Source: Ceratobasidium sp. AG-K (lineage: Eukaryota > Basidiomycota > Agaricomycetes > Cantharellales > Ceratobasidiaceae). Taken from it: 64,000 nt of DNA. Below the pieces are notes generated by a model that saw only the letters and a list, made by a program, of their open reading frames with translations, did not search any database and was not told where the DNA came from. Positions 1-11,374 of this stretch are shown here, piece after piece; the first letter of the stretch is position 1, and each line of letters begins with the position of its first letter. The position numbers and the translations under genes were made by a program. The DNA is taken from positions 1,736,001-1,800,000 of the forward strand of contig JAWNGF010000001.1 in NCBI GenBank assembly GCA_037039685.1, in the 5' to 3' direction.

Positions 1-294
1 CTGTTGCCTTCCCGAGACAGCCCCAAGGATCAACCATTGATCTACGCCCCACTGCCGCGGCTATCCCTCGCCGAAGCCAGGCAGATGCATGCGACCGAGG
101 CCTACGTGTCGCGTCCTTCCCGGCACTCGCACTCCAACTCGCTTCCCCACTCGGCCTCTCGTTCCCACTCGCATTCGCACCGACGGGCCGAGTCACTCTC
201 TGCCTCGCGGCACGGCGGCATCGCATTGCCCATCCGACCAGGCGAAGGCCTCATTCCAGAACGGAAGCACTCTCGAAAGTCGTCGTCGACGTGA
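1..294 (+). CDS. C-terminal fragment of a His/Ser-rich protein (5' end outside window)
   Basis: An open frame enters from the left edge and ends at TGA 292-294. The roughly 97 visible residues are low complexity, with alternating Ser-His and Arg-Ser stretches (for example SRSHSHSHRR) and a basic end, RKHSRKSSST-like. No catalytic or binding domain is visible, so this is probably the disordered tail of a larger protein. Codon usage and GC content match the neighbouring real genes, and the frame stays open to the window edge. The antisense frame over the same bases is also open, but it has no better composition. Identity is unknown. Confidence 0.55.
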   Translation: MLPSRDSPKDQPLIYAPLPRLSLAEARQMHATEAYVSRPSRHSHSNSLPHSASRSHSHSHRRAESLSASRHGGIALPIRPGEGLIPERKHSRKSSST

Positions 295-2068
295 ATCAAT
301 CTCCACATTCCCTTGTTCTCGCTCCACCTCGGCACATTCTTACACGTCCCGTCATGCATTCTGTTTCTGCCTCGTCTCGCTTGTAATCGTATGGTCCTAT
401 TTCTCTATTTTTGTTTCTCATCCGGATCTGTCCATCGTTAGGTCTGCCGCTGTGTCCTTAGTTTAATCGCATGAATGATAAAATATCTTTGACAATTATG
501 TTTTCGGTATGCTTAGAATCGTCACGTGATGTACGATCAAAATAACTTTTAATCGTACACGGAATATCTGACGACACAATTGATGCGTTTCCCGCACGGC
601 ACGACGCCCGGTGAGCTGCGGACGGAAGAACACCCTTTGTTCACGTTTCAGCTGGTATTAACCCTGATGCGACTCGCGTCGGGCGGGAGTGACTGTCACG
701 CTCGGCGGCCCAGGATTCTCGTACAAAGGCGTTGGGTAGGTTTAGGGTGTATTGACATTCCCCACACGGCCAAGCTACATTACACAATTTTACTTTTGTT
801 GACGCTTGAAAATCGGGTTCGTGAGTTCGTGCACCTGAGGCTTGTATGTAGGGGCGCCAGGGATTGTCTTTTTGAGTCCCTGATAAACGGTAGATCAAGG
901 ATGAGACGATGCGTCATACAAAGCCAGGAGACGTACCAGGTTTTCAAAGATGCAGTCGTTGAGCTTTCGTTCCGGCTTTCTGCACCTGTAAAACTCCTAC
1001 TTCCATATCAATCGACGTATCCACCCTCATCTAGATCGCCCAACGCACCTGGTTGTTGTTCTCCAAGCACTGCCAATGTGCATCATATGTCTCTGCACAG
1101 CTCGCACGCATCTTCTCGATTAAATCTGCCGCACATCTCGTCACCCGTCTACCTTCCTTTAAGCAATGCGCAGGATCGGCGGATTCTTGTTTGCACAGCA
1201 TAAAGTCCTCTGTGTGTGAGTGGTGAGTACGTGTGATCGAGCAAGAGGGTGGGAACGGAACGGACCGTTGTAGTCTTTGCAGTGCGCCCCGATAAAGAAT
1301 GCAGCGCTCTTGAGCGGGGCAGATGTTACACCTAGCTCATCTACGTGGGGGACTTGGGCGGGGAGAGGTGTCGGGTCGACGTAGGGCGCTGTGGACGCCG
1401 AGCCTGCTTTGAACGTTGACATGGGCAGCCAATTAGATGAGCTACGTTATGCACGCCAGCCAGGTAATGTAAATCCATTTGTTTATGCGAAATATATTTT
1501 TGTTATTCATAAATGATATTGTAGACTCAAGCTAATGAATCTAATTCTCACCTCGACTTGTCCCTGGTCGTCGAATGAAGTCGGTGAAAGCCAACCGGCA
1601 ATAGCGGCTGTACAGGAACTCAGGGTGCAGCCCACGAGCCGGGTTCGGGTTCATTCCTGTGTCCCTCCTGACCTCCGAAGATGCCCCCGTCACATTCATT
1701 GGGCCCACCAAGGACTAGACCGCAACGATCGTTCCCTACTGGGCATACATAGGGTATATAATCCGGGGGGCTCTACCTTCCCCCAGTGGAGTCTGCTCCC
1801 CTCGCTCGTGTTGGTCTCCAACGGGTGGCACGCAAGCTGGGATCTCAGCTCTACTCGAGTTGTAATTCAACTGGAAGCCTGCGAGCTCCGGGAGGCCAGG
1901 TTTGCATATAAGCCCTGAGTGTGGGGTTGGCGTGTTGTTCCCCGGGTTTTTATACCACAGGTAAGTTTCGGGTGAGCTTACGCGCGGGACCGCAACTGAT
2001 TCTGTATAGCGGTTGTTCATTACTTACCCTAACGAGATGTGGGTGTTATCATTCTGATCAAGGGCGTT
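295..2068. other. Intergenic, no convincing gene
   Basis: About 1.8 kb between the left-edge gene tail and the F-box gene. The first ~200 bases are probably the 3' UTR of the left gene. Open frames exist near 580-1203 and 1535-1918, but their products are compositionally random and carry no domain. TATA-like strings occur near 1754 (gtatataat) and 1904 (gcatataa), upstream of the F-box start at 2069, and may belong to its promoter. Confidence 0.5.
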
Positions 2069-3214
2069 ATGCTGAAACAATATTCTAGGCTCGGAGTTCC
2101 CCTGGATATTGTGCTGGGCGTAATAGACGCTACGGCCTCGGACCTTGCAACACTCAAGACTTGCTGTCTCGTTAGCCGTACATTTTCAGGCTATGCACAA
2201 GCCCTTCTCTTTCGCTCGGTCCGGCTCGAAACGTACCGTCAGTTCTCCAGCTACTCCAAGGCCATTGACCCGTCGACCGAACATGGACGAGTGCTCAGGC
2301 AGCTCACACACAACCTGTCGTTTTCATGCGAACATGGGTTTCTGCAGCAGTACGAACGGTTGGCACTTCGAGATATCGCCAAAATCTTGCCGAGCCTGTC
2401 CGGACTATACCACCTCGAGCTATATCTCCGAGGTTCGTTTGACTTGAGCGCAGACGACTTGGAAGTGTTATCTCGGGCGACGTCAATACGGTCCTTGCAC
2501 CTGCACAATTTTACCAAGTTTGGTCAGACGGTCGTACACGATATCCTTGCTGCCTCCCCCCAAGTGACCACGTTACGACTGGACGGATCTCCGTTCCGTA
2601 TAGTATCGGGACGAGAGCCCCTCGCTCTCACCCTCTCTGAGTTGCACTGGCGCATTTCCCTCGAGCCGTCGGCCTGGGAGCTCAAATGGCTTCTGGGCGA
2701 GTCCTCGGAGCTGTATGCGCTCTCCATCGACGTCCCGTCTGACAACAGGACAACGGTACTTTCAGAACGGCTATTGCAGCTCGTATTGCAGCGGTATGGT
2801 TCAAATCTACGATCGATGCGCCTTTCGGACCGAGTCGACTCGCTCGATTTTGTGCACCTGTCGTGCCCAAATATGACCGAACTCCTGCTTCGGTTCTGGC
2901 CGACATCGTCAGTGTTAGCGTCCCTCCCACCAAGATTAAAGCACCTTGGTCTGGCTAGACCCGACAAGACCATCGCCAACGAACCGGCATTGTTAGAGCT
3001 GATGTCCAGTCTTGCTCGCCTACCTGCACTCCAAACTCTGACTTGGCTTGATCGAGACCAGGTCTCAGCTAACGAACGGACTGAGCTGAAGCGGTTCTGT
3101 GACACAAGGGGCATAGCAATCATCGAACAGGGATGCAAGACAAAGTCCCGGCCAGTGTTCTCTAGGCGTATGTTCGGAACGCCCATTCGTCGGTGGATTA
3201 CGATGCCCGACTAA
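2069..3214 (+). CDS. F-box-like protein with leucine-rich C-terminal region
   Basis: Intronless frame of 381 codons. The start at 2069 (MLKQYSRLGVPLDIV) is preferred over an in-frame ATG ten codons upstream because it places the F-box right at the N terminus. The first ~45 residues follow the basidiomycete F-box-like pattern: LPxDIV-type helix, Leu-rich middle, then CCLVSRTF and LLFRSVRL, the usual 'cool-headed switch' from F-box to LRR. The remainder has irregular leucine repeats (LHLHNF, TLRLDGS, MTELLLRFW, LKHLGLA). Proteins of this class are adaptors of SCF ubiquitin ligases; the substrate cannot be inferred. Fungi carry many such lineage-specific copies. The stop is TAA at 3212-3214. Confidence 0.8.
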   Translation: MLKQYSRLGVPLDIVLGVIDATASDLATLKTCCLVSRTFSGYAQALLFRSVRLETYRQFSSYSKAIDPSTEHGRVLRQLTHNLSFSCEHGFLQQYERLALRDIAKILPSLSGLYHLELYLRGSFDLSADDLEVLSRATSIRSLHLHNFTKFGQTVVHDILAASPQVTTLRLDGSPFRIVSGREPLALTLSELHWRISLEPSAWELKWLLGESSELYALSIDVPSDNRTTVLSERLLQLVLQRYGSNLRSMRLSDRVDSLDFVHLSCPNMTELLLRFWPTSSVLASLPPRLKHLGLARPDKTIANEPALLELMSSLARLPALQTLTWLDRDQVSANERTELKRFCDTRGIAIIEQGCKTKSRPVFSRRMFGTPIRRWITMPD

Positions 3215-3405
3215 ACCTGTACCCCAGGTCACAGGCTCACAGTTATTGTATCATGGTAGTGTGTAGTTAGTTCAAGAATGTGTCCATTGCTTCAGTTTTG
3301 TATTTTACCCACTCGCTGAAACCATTCCGTATACCATAAAGTTATAATACAATATCGAAGGCAACGCACTCGAACGAAACGAATAAGATGTACGAGTGAC
3401 CATAA

Positions 3406-5840
3406 CTATGTCTCGCGGGTTCCGCTCCCAGAAGCGGCTGCCTGCTGGCTGGCGATCTCCAAAACTGCTTCAAGCTGTTGTTGCGCTGCACGGACTAGAT
3501 CGTGATCAAGAGTAGTTCCATCAGCGGATTGAGAGAACAGGTCATGAGCGCCTGCAGTGTCCGCAAACTCGTCAAAGTTATCATCTTCGTCAGTGATGAA
3601 TTCGCGGCCGAGAGCAATGTTGCGCGATTTTTTAGTTTCGTAACGACGGGACGCATTGGGTTGCTCTGGCGGATCACGGAACTTGCTTTGCAGGATGGCA
3701 ATGATTTCTGAGACCTGGGTTAGCGAATAAGGGGACAACGGTTTGGAATTACATACCGGAATGAGGCGTCGTGTCCGCGTCCTTGAGTGTCTTCTTCAAG
3801 CCATACCAGCGGCGTTGAAGTTGATGAGCACTCCAAAGGTTCCATTGAGGATCAGGTAGCAACTTCCAATCAATTTCTGTGTCATCTTGTACGGGCATGG
3901 ACGCCACCCTAAGGAAGGAAGGATTCAGTAATATTACAGAGTCGAAAGATATCAAACCTACTTGTGGACTAGGATATATGCGTCTTGTGCGCTCCAGCGT
4001 GGTCGCTCGCCAGCGTTCTTTACTCGCTTATTAAGAGCGTCGGTCCTAAAGTCCGTTCAGCATAGAACAGCGCAACACCATAGCAGATGAACGCATACCA
4101 TTTGATTCTGACTTGCTGCCTCGTACGCCGGCCACCCATACGTTCACTGACTTCCGACCAAAGAACATCATTGTCCGCTTGGAGGCCTCGCTCCACTGTA
4201 AGCTCCATGACAATCTTTGTGAGTTCTTCTTCTTCTTCTTTTGTCCATGGACCTGACTCGGCGATTATTAAAGAGTAACGTGTTTTCACAGATAAGAACT
4301 CACCAACTACACGCGCATCTTGGTCGACGAGGTGGTTGCGATAGCGGTCCCTGCAATCAGAGGACATGCGTCCGACACGAAGGCTAATTTGTTCCCATTT
4401 TTGACCTAGCTCGGCAACAGCACTATGCGCGTTCTGTTAAATCGGTTGCAAGGCTGGAGCGCTGGTACTCACGCAATGACAATTGCGTCTTCTTCGGGTG
4501 TCCATTTACCTTGCTGCTTCATTGGGTGGTGCGTGCGCCGAACATGATGGTATACCGCAATGATTGGGCGCTGAGGAACAGCACGGGCTGGGCATAGAGC
4601 ATAAGGCAGGCGAAATAAAGCATGATGGCATAATAAGACCTACTGATTTCTGACCAAAAGGTGCTGTATTCCTCCTTGGCCTTTTTGCCCTTCGAAAATA
4701 TAATAGCGTCAATCTCGCTCGGTGTTAAATTCTTGGCAGTAGCATAATGCTGTAATGCTGCTTCGATTTGGTGCTCCTCGATAGCTGAGAATTTTCCCTT
4801 TTTATACACAAGTCCTATTCCATGTTAGTTGTAACGTGATCCAGTGAGTAGCAACTCTCACCTTGATCTTTGACGAGCTCAGCTAGTTTGGCAGGATTTA
4901 GCCAATGGGTCGCCAATATATCAGCGTGCTCGGGATTGACAACCTGGCTTCCAGGTTGAGGTGCCACAACCTTTTTGGCCCGGGACTTGGATCCCGATCC
5001 TGAGGGACCTGCTACGGGCTGGGGTGTGGTGACCAGTGACGCCCCGGCAGATGGTCCCGTCTCGTTGGTCTGGGGGTGGCCAGACGTGGCGGCCGAATTA
5101 GCACTCGCTAGAGACTCCGTGTATGACTTGAGTGCACCGGCAAACTTGTTCATATCGAAGCCTTCGAGTTGTAACGCGCGCAGAATGTCTTCGTTTGAAG
5201 CGAGCACAGAGAGATCCGTCTCTTGGTTGAACAAATAATTACCCGAAGCGGTTGCCTCTTGGGGCTGAAGTGCCGCTGCAGCAGCTGGAGTGAGAGCGCC
5301 GGCGAAAGGCGAATTAGGGTTAGAAATGCTCTGGTGTGAGTGTCGTTGTATCGCTTGGTCGTTTACCGTCAAGGCAGGATCAATAGGGATATGGGAGCCA
5401 TTGAGGTATCCTGGAATGTGCTGAGATGCATTGGAGGTAGCTGTTGAACTTGTATGGTTGGCAATTGCGGGGGACAATCCGGACGAAGAAGTAGCGGCTG
5501 AATTGACACTTGTCTTCTTTTTCTTTGATTTCTTCTGCGATCCGTCCGGGAGTGCAGATCCAGAGTCATCCGGAGTGCCCGTAGCATGCCGTTTCTTTGA
5601 CTTGGGCGAACTCGCCTCGCCTTGATCGATAGCAGGATTAGACGTGGGTATCACTCCAGCCGCCTGTGCATGATCAAGGGCAGTTTGAATTGCTCGAGTA
5701 AGGCTATCGGCGTCCTCGATGGGCGAGCTTGTTGGAGATGCGTTCGTGGCGGCAACCGAGGGGGTATCCGATGTTACATCATTGGACTTTTTCTTTTTCT
5801 TCTTCCCCATGGACGCGGCAAGGGGAGGAGCGGAACTCAT
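3406..5840 (-). CDS. Myb/SANT DNA-binding protein, Reb1/TTF-I-like
   Basis: Multi-exon minus-strand gene, start ATG 5840-5838, stop 3406. Exon 1 (5840-4862) encodes a low-complexity N-terminal half with two lysine runs (GKKKKKKS; KKSKKKKT), likely nuclear localisation signals. The following exons encode consecutive Myb/SANT-like helices: GKFSAIEEHQIEAAL, GKWTPEEDA (near 4500), WEQISLRVGRMSSDCRDRYRNHL and GPWTKEEEEELTKIV with VRIKWY, then a further repeat, WNLWSAHQLQRRWYGLK. This order (disordered N terminus, then tandem degenerate Myb repeats with W-x-x-I/V-S-x-R-x-G-R) is that of Reb1/TTF-I factors, which stop RNA polymerase I and bind rDNA terminators. The C terminus is acidic then Gln/Ala-rich. 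It lies 130 nt downstream of RTP1 on the same strand. Family assignment is good; the exact orthologue is inferred. Confidence 0.75.
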
Positions 5841-5970
5841 TACTCGCGAGCCAATATCGGGTTGTTTAGGAGAGGGTAGGGAACCTCAGGGGAGGTCGAA
5901 CAGCAAGGTGAATTCGCAATTTTCATTGTGGCTGGGCCTTGACCAAGCTGTGTCATTTGTTTGTCTCTAT

Positions 5971-8900
5971 TTACACATCCAATCCAAGTTCAGCTCGTCC
6001 CAGCTGCTTGACAAGCGCGAGCGTCTCTGCGGCCTGCGTTCGCACCACGGCATCGCTGTCTGTTACGCGAACATACTCTAGCAATGTAAGTGCCCGGCTC
6101 CGCAGGCCTCCCGATTGTATGGGCTGAGCGCCTTCATAAATGCCCTCTACCATCGACCGCACAATCAGCGCAAAATAAAGCAACGCTGAACGACGAAGTG
6201 GAGGTAGCTTTGAGTCGGCATCTTGAGGGCTCGAGTCGACAGATTCATCCAGCTTTTGTTTATCTTCTTCCTGCTTTGCCCGCACCTCTTCCCTAGCTTT
6301 GCGAGAGAGTGGAACTGCTTGAACGCTTTCAAGTTGGATAATGTCGAGCATTCCGGACATTAATTCGTCCCTCCAAGCCGTCAGTGCGAGAGGGGATGTC
6401 TCAACGCACTGTGCCAGGATTGCAAGTGCTGACGAGCGTAGAACAGTTGGGAGGGTATCCGTTCGAACGACTCGAAACAGCGGAGGAATAAGCATATCCA
6501 CTGGCAGAATCCCTTCAGATACTTGAACCACGTTAGGAAATAGCACGTACCATATAATCCCAGTGCATTACCACAGCTCCTCACGACCTGCACAAATGCC
6601 TCGCCAATTCGTACCCGTTTGTCCAACTCGGCCCGCTCCATCGACCGCCCAGGCTCAACTCCATCCGCATATATTCTCACTAGATTCTGCAGAATCTCGC
6701 GTCCTATCCGATTTACCATAGCTGATAGTCCCTGTACGGCATTCAGAAATACAAAACTATCTTCCTCCTGTACGGACTGCAAGAATACGTCTAGAATTCC
6801 TGGGACGAGCGCCGGGTTCAATTCAGGCAGGCCTTTTGTGGGATTGGATGGAACAACTAGTTGGCGAAGCATGTGTAATCCATGGGCACGGACCGGCAAG
6901 ATTGGGTCTTGAATAAGCCGCAGAGCTTCCTGGTATGTTTCTAGTTGTGGAAGCTGTGCGTCAGTACTAGTTGGCATGGCCTCTAGGAGCGATCGACGAG
7001 ATATGAGAACGAGTCGAGCTTCGCGAGCTAGCGCGCGTAGCGCCTCGTCTTCAGAGTTTGTTATAGGTTCGAGATAATCGAATATCATAGCCAGCAGTGG
7101 CGAAGCAGTGGTTGATAACTTCTCGTTGGCTGGAGCCCGTTAGCCTAGCTCGTACCGCGTAGACATATTGTTGAGCGTACCTTCGAGAATCGACAGGAGT
7201 AACGTCACCGCAGTGAGAACCATGTCATCCTTGGTACCTGGTTCCTCTTGCTCGTGCTCGTCGTCGCTGTCATCTTCAACTATTCTAAGTGCATCCATCC
7301 CTGATCCCTGGGTCAGCTTTTCCTCAGCTTCCCTGGGTTCAATTGCATGTGCAACAAACTGCAGCACATGCTCTGGTTCCGTAAATACGCTTGAACCCAT
7401 CCGTTGCTGCATTTCGAGTATCAATCGGAGGTACAACAAAACCCTGCGGTTAGCGAGGTTAGGTATCCCTCTCGTCCCCATGCAATCCACTGTGCTTACT
7501 TTAGAGGCTCCGTATCCACTGCCTTAGCAGCCTGGTAAGCGTTCAAAGTCTTGACAAACACGGCGCTAGCAACATCCTTGCGCTCCAGTGTCTTGACCAG
7601 TTCCGAGAAGTGCTTAGGGTTTGGCCGGAGTGAGAGGGGATTATCGTCCTCCTCATCACCCAGTTCTCCCCCCTCGTCTGGACCTTGTAGTACTGATAGG
7701 GGGATCGGTTTTGGCGGTCTGACAAAGCAAATATGAATCGATGCACGGGAAATAAGTCAGAGAGTGCGTACCCGGCTTTGGCGATTTCTAACCCCTCTTC
7801 ACCTACATCCCACGACCATTTTCGCTCCTCTCCAACACCCCAACCACTTGCACCTAACACAATATTCCACAAACCAGTAACAGCCTCCTCGCGGCCAACC
7901 AAACGGGCCCATGTTCGTATCAACCCCCGTGTGGATTCTTTTAACATTGGGTCCGATACACGTTGTGCGTCCAAGTGTGCGGAAAGATTGTATAGGGGTA
8001 CGAGAATTGGTTCCAGAATAACCTGGGCCAGAAGGGGAGAGGGATCGGTTGATGTGAACAAGGTAGTGAGAGTAGCGATGGCGTCTTCCGCAGATAAGGA
8101 TGGAGGCTCTGGCGAAGCTCCTGTGTGAACAGGCAAGAATCGAGCATGAAGAATGGGGGATATGATTTTGAGAGTGAGAGGTCTGGATGTTGTAAGCATC
8201 CGGGCAAGAGTAAATGCGGCTGCTTGTTTATAAGAGGTCGGGACAGATTGCGATTGAAATTCTGCGGACACTGGGCCGAGAAGATTAATTAACCGGGGAA
8301 TAATTGTGCGCATGTAAGCCTAGAAAGTTATTCAATTGTCGAGTCACAACGGGTAGATGGCAAACGACCCACTTCACGATCCATCTGAGAAGGTACGGCT
8401 CCTAAAACCCTAGCTATGCGCTCTAACTTCACGAGTGGAGCGACTGCAGAGGCATGAGTCCTAGAATTCGATGAGTATCAACGCGGCCCACCTTCCTCCC
8501 CCTCGCCAAACACAGCAGCGCATAACCCAGAAACACCATCAGGTCTCAATACTTGTCGTGAAAGCAGTCCTGAAGATGCCTTTTGCACGTATATAGGCAC
8601 CTGTACCGGACTAGTGCCCACGTCGGATCTAACTGGCTGACCAACTGCGCCGAGAGAGACAATCGCTTGCGACGCAGGCAATCTAAATTCAATGGCTTAG
8701 TTAAGGCCTGGGATGTTAGAACTAGCATAATCTTACCAACATTTTAAGCAGTTCAAAAACGATTTCTCGAGATTCTTTATCTGGTTCAGGCGCCCATCCC
8801 AAGCTAATCCCAACTCGAAGTAGATCGGTGATGTGCGCGGTAATGAGGATTTTGGTAATATGCGACGGAAAGAGGCGGGCTGAAGAAGGTTTTCCGGTCT

Positions 8901-9487
8901 CAGGGTTGACGTTGAGCCAGAGCATAGACGATATGCGTTTCAGAATGGATTTGAGTGTAGTCGTGGCCTCAGGAGGCTCGGGAGGAATAGGAGGCTCTGC
9001 GGACGTGACAGAGTAGAAAGCCACGAGTGAGGGCGTTGTACCCCACCCGAACACGACAGACGCCAAAGTCCTTAGCACGCCGAGGTCTCGTGTTCCAACA
9101 GCAACTTCAAATAAAATAGTAATTCGAGTGTGGTTACAGTGAACACGCGAACGTACCCTGAGGTGTGGCACTCTCTTTATTACTTTCTGGTAAATCTGCA
9201 TCATACTCCTGCAATAATGATTGAACACGCTCGAGCACGTCGAGAGATTTTTGAGCTGTCAACAACTTTAGCTCGTCGAGACTATGGTTCTCGATTGTGT
9301 CAAGAGGTAATTCTACATCCGGCGCCGAGCTCGCAACATGACTAAATTCCCGAAGACGAGATGCGACCACATTGTCCAGTGTTTTGACCGAATCCTCGGT
9401 GCGATTTTTGGCCGTGCCGACTAGGGCGGACCCAGCATGTATCAGCGCCTTTAGGTGGTCAGAAGGGTTGAGCTCGGTCGAAGTCAT
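5971..9487 (-). CDS. RTP1: RTP1/TANGO6-like HEAT-repeat protein, Pol II nuclear import factor
   Basis: Long intron-containing gene, start ATG 9487-9485 (MTSTELNPS), stop TAA 5973-5971. The product is all-helical HEAT-like. The most diagnostic stretch is the Rtp1 C-terminal domain at about 7000-6600: RLIQDPILPVRAHGLHML, then VQEEDSFVFLNAVQGLSAM and RVRIGEAFVQVVRSCG. A final HEAT segment (LVRTLAILAQC-like, LEYVRVTDSDAVVRTQA) follows. In yeast Rtp1 helps assemble RNA polymerase II and bring it into the nucleus; the animal relative is TANGO6/TMCO7. An acidic loop (VEDDSDDEHEQEEPG) lies near 7260. It shares a 240-nt divergent promoter with the small gene at 9726. Family assignment is firm; individual exon ends were not all resolved. 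Confidence 0.85.
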
Positions 9488-9725
9488 GGAGGTGGCCGAG
9501 ACCAACCAGTCAAATTAATTAATGAGATTACTCAGTGTGAATTCCACGTGATTGGTTCCGATCAAAGCACGATGACATCACGCGTTATCCTCACCTTGCT
9601 TGATCGACGGGTCTTGGCCTTTGCTCTCTACCACATCTAGGTGAGCCCTTTATATTCTGAAGAAAAGCTGACAGGTTGAAGCTTTCTGAATGTAGCTCTT
9701 ATTGCTTGCCACACATTGTTTTAAC

Positions 9726-10073
9726 ATGGATCCTGGATCGCCACCACCTCCATACTCGGGCAACAAACCACATGTTGTCGCAGTACCATACCCGCCCCCT
9801 CACCCGTTCAACGGATCTCACTCTGCAGGACCTTTCGCACCACATCGGTCTCCCTATGGCCCCACTCCCCTTGGACTCAGCCCAGACGAAGGTGTAGGAA
9901 TCTTGCCATATTACAACCCGGTTGCCTTGCGCACAGAGGAATTATACTCAGAAGCGACCAGACGCGCTCGCTGGCGTTTTATCGGGGCATTATTCTGGGC
10001 CCTGGTGATTTACAGTCTGGTTGCAGGAACGGGTGTGACAATTGCCGAAGCAAATGCGTTGTGGAGCCAATGA
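9726..10073 (+). CDS. Small proline-rich protein with one C-terminal transmembrane helix
   Basis: Uninterrupted frame of 115 codons starting MDPGSPPPPYSG. The N-terminal half is Pro/His-rich and contains a PPPY motif (WW-domain ligand type) within the first ten residues. Residues ~85-108 form one hydrophobic helix (FIGALFWALVIYSLVAG) preceded by a basic RRARWR stretch, predicting a tail-anchored protein with a cytosolic N terminus. The context ATG at 9726 is the first one compatible with this composition; an in-frame ATG eight codons upstream is possible. I do not recognise the family. The gene diverges from RTP1, 240 nt away. PPxY-bearing single-helix proteins are often adaptors for Nedd4/Rsp5 ubiquitin ligases, but that is only a suggestion here. 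Confidence 0.65.
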   Translation: MDPGSPPPPYSGNKPHVVAVPYPPPHPFNGSHSAGPFAPHRSPYGPTPLGLSPDEGVGILPYYNPVALRTEELYSEATRRARWRFIGALFWALVIYSLVAGTGVTIAEANALWSQ

Positions 10074-11374
10074 GGTGAGTGAGGTGAGGATGTGGCCCGG
10101 TCCAAAACTGATTATCGTCTGGTAGTTGTTATTGGAATCTAGAATCGAGGAATATAGTATACATGTACATTATTGAGTTTGGTCTGTATGGTTGTTTTGT
10201 ATTCCATTCACACATATGTTTATCGCCACTCCCAAAGACGTATTTAGTTGCGCATTTACGTAGACTTGATTTCAAACTGTGGCATTAGGAAACTCATGTG
10301 AGCCAGGAAAGGACCTCGCAGCCCTGCGTCGAGCACATGGAGATCGGCATATCTATTGTGCAGGCGATCCTCCGCATGATTAACAGGTGCTGTGACGCAG
10401 CCAAGGGAACACGCCCTGAAGCGACTCGTTCAAGTAGCGGGGTGGTGCGACTGGATGTTCTTCTGCTCCTAACCACACCGACTACAATATTGAGTCGATG
10501 AGGTGGGTTGATAGCTGTTATGCGACCGCCGCGATGATTTCGAAGCTTCATCCCCGACCAAACCACGCCATGATATTTTATTGGCATTCCGGAACGGATT
10601 AACTTGACGAATTTAAAGGTGGCCCCATTCAACCTGGGTATGTACCGAGATGTGTGGCGTGGTTGTGTGTGGTGGAGTTTTCGACCGGATACAGATGTGC
10701 TATTTCAGAACTATTGCACAAATCCAAGCTTACCTCGCTTTCTGATCATTTGTGCCCAGCAGAAATTTGGCTATAACGAAGAGGACGAGCGCGCCAGTCT
10801 CCGCATACAGGTTTGGCGTTGCGGCTTTCGAACTAGAACTGGCTTTGTGCCCGAGGACCCTTTGGTGCACGGACTTCCGCACGGGATCTTGTTTGGTCAC
10901 GTTGACCATTTTGATGGCGGCAAGTTGAACACACTGGGCGTCAAGTTGACGAGATCACCCCCTCCAAACCCCTCCCACTTCCTCGGTGCTCTGCCGGCCC
11001 TCGTGTTTTCGGACCTGGTCAACCCCAAATTAAACAACTTCCATCCCTGTTATCAACACATCTACAGCCTGCCTCTCCCCACCAACAGCCCCGCATACAC
11101 TTGAGCACCTGGCCTGTGGCGGAGAGCAACCACCCTCCCTAGCCCGGCTCTTGTCTAGTTTCAGTCGCTCAACTTGTGCACGAAACTTCTATTCCTGGGT
11201 ACGCGAATCAGTACACGACCTAAATCGCGGCCGCCCTGGCTCTCGTACCTGTTCTCTCCCCCCTCTTCACACCTCTGTTGCGCCAGGCCGCTGACCTGTG
11301 ACTCCCGTCCCGTTAAAGCTATTCACAAATCGTCCAGCACACAACAAATCGTCCGCAGTACATTGCATAATCCA
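10074..11374. other. Intergenic / probable long 5' leader of the WHI3-like gene
   Basis: About 1.3 kb. The first part should be the 3' UTR of the small membrane-protein gene. From about 10,960 to 11,374 the strand is pyrimidine-rich (many CCCCTCC, CTCTCCCC tracts), typical of a fungal promoter or 5' UTR. Open frames here (10,294-10,632 minus; 10,604-11,104 plus) have no recognisable domain and were not called. Confidence 0.45.

Noticed and set aside
580..1203. 207-codon plus-strand open frame in the left intergenic region
   Set aside because: Random composition, no domain, no splice-supported continuation, and overlapping antisense frames of similar length.
2524..3186. 220-codon antisense frame inside the F-box gene
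   Set aside because: Shadow of the leucine-rich F-box coding strand; Arg/Ser-rich product without any domain.
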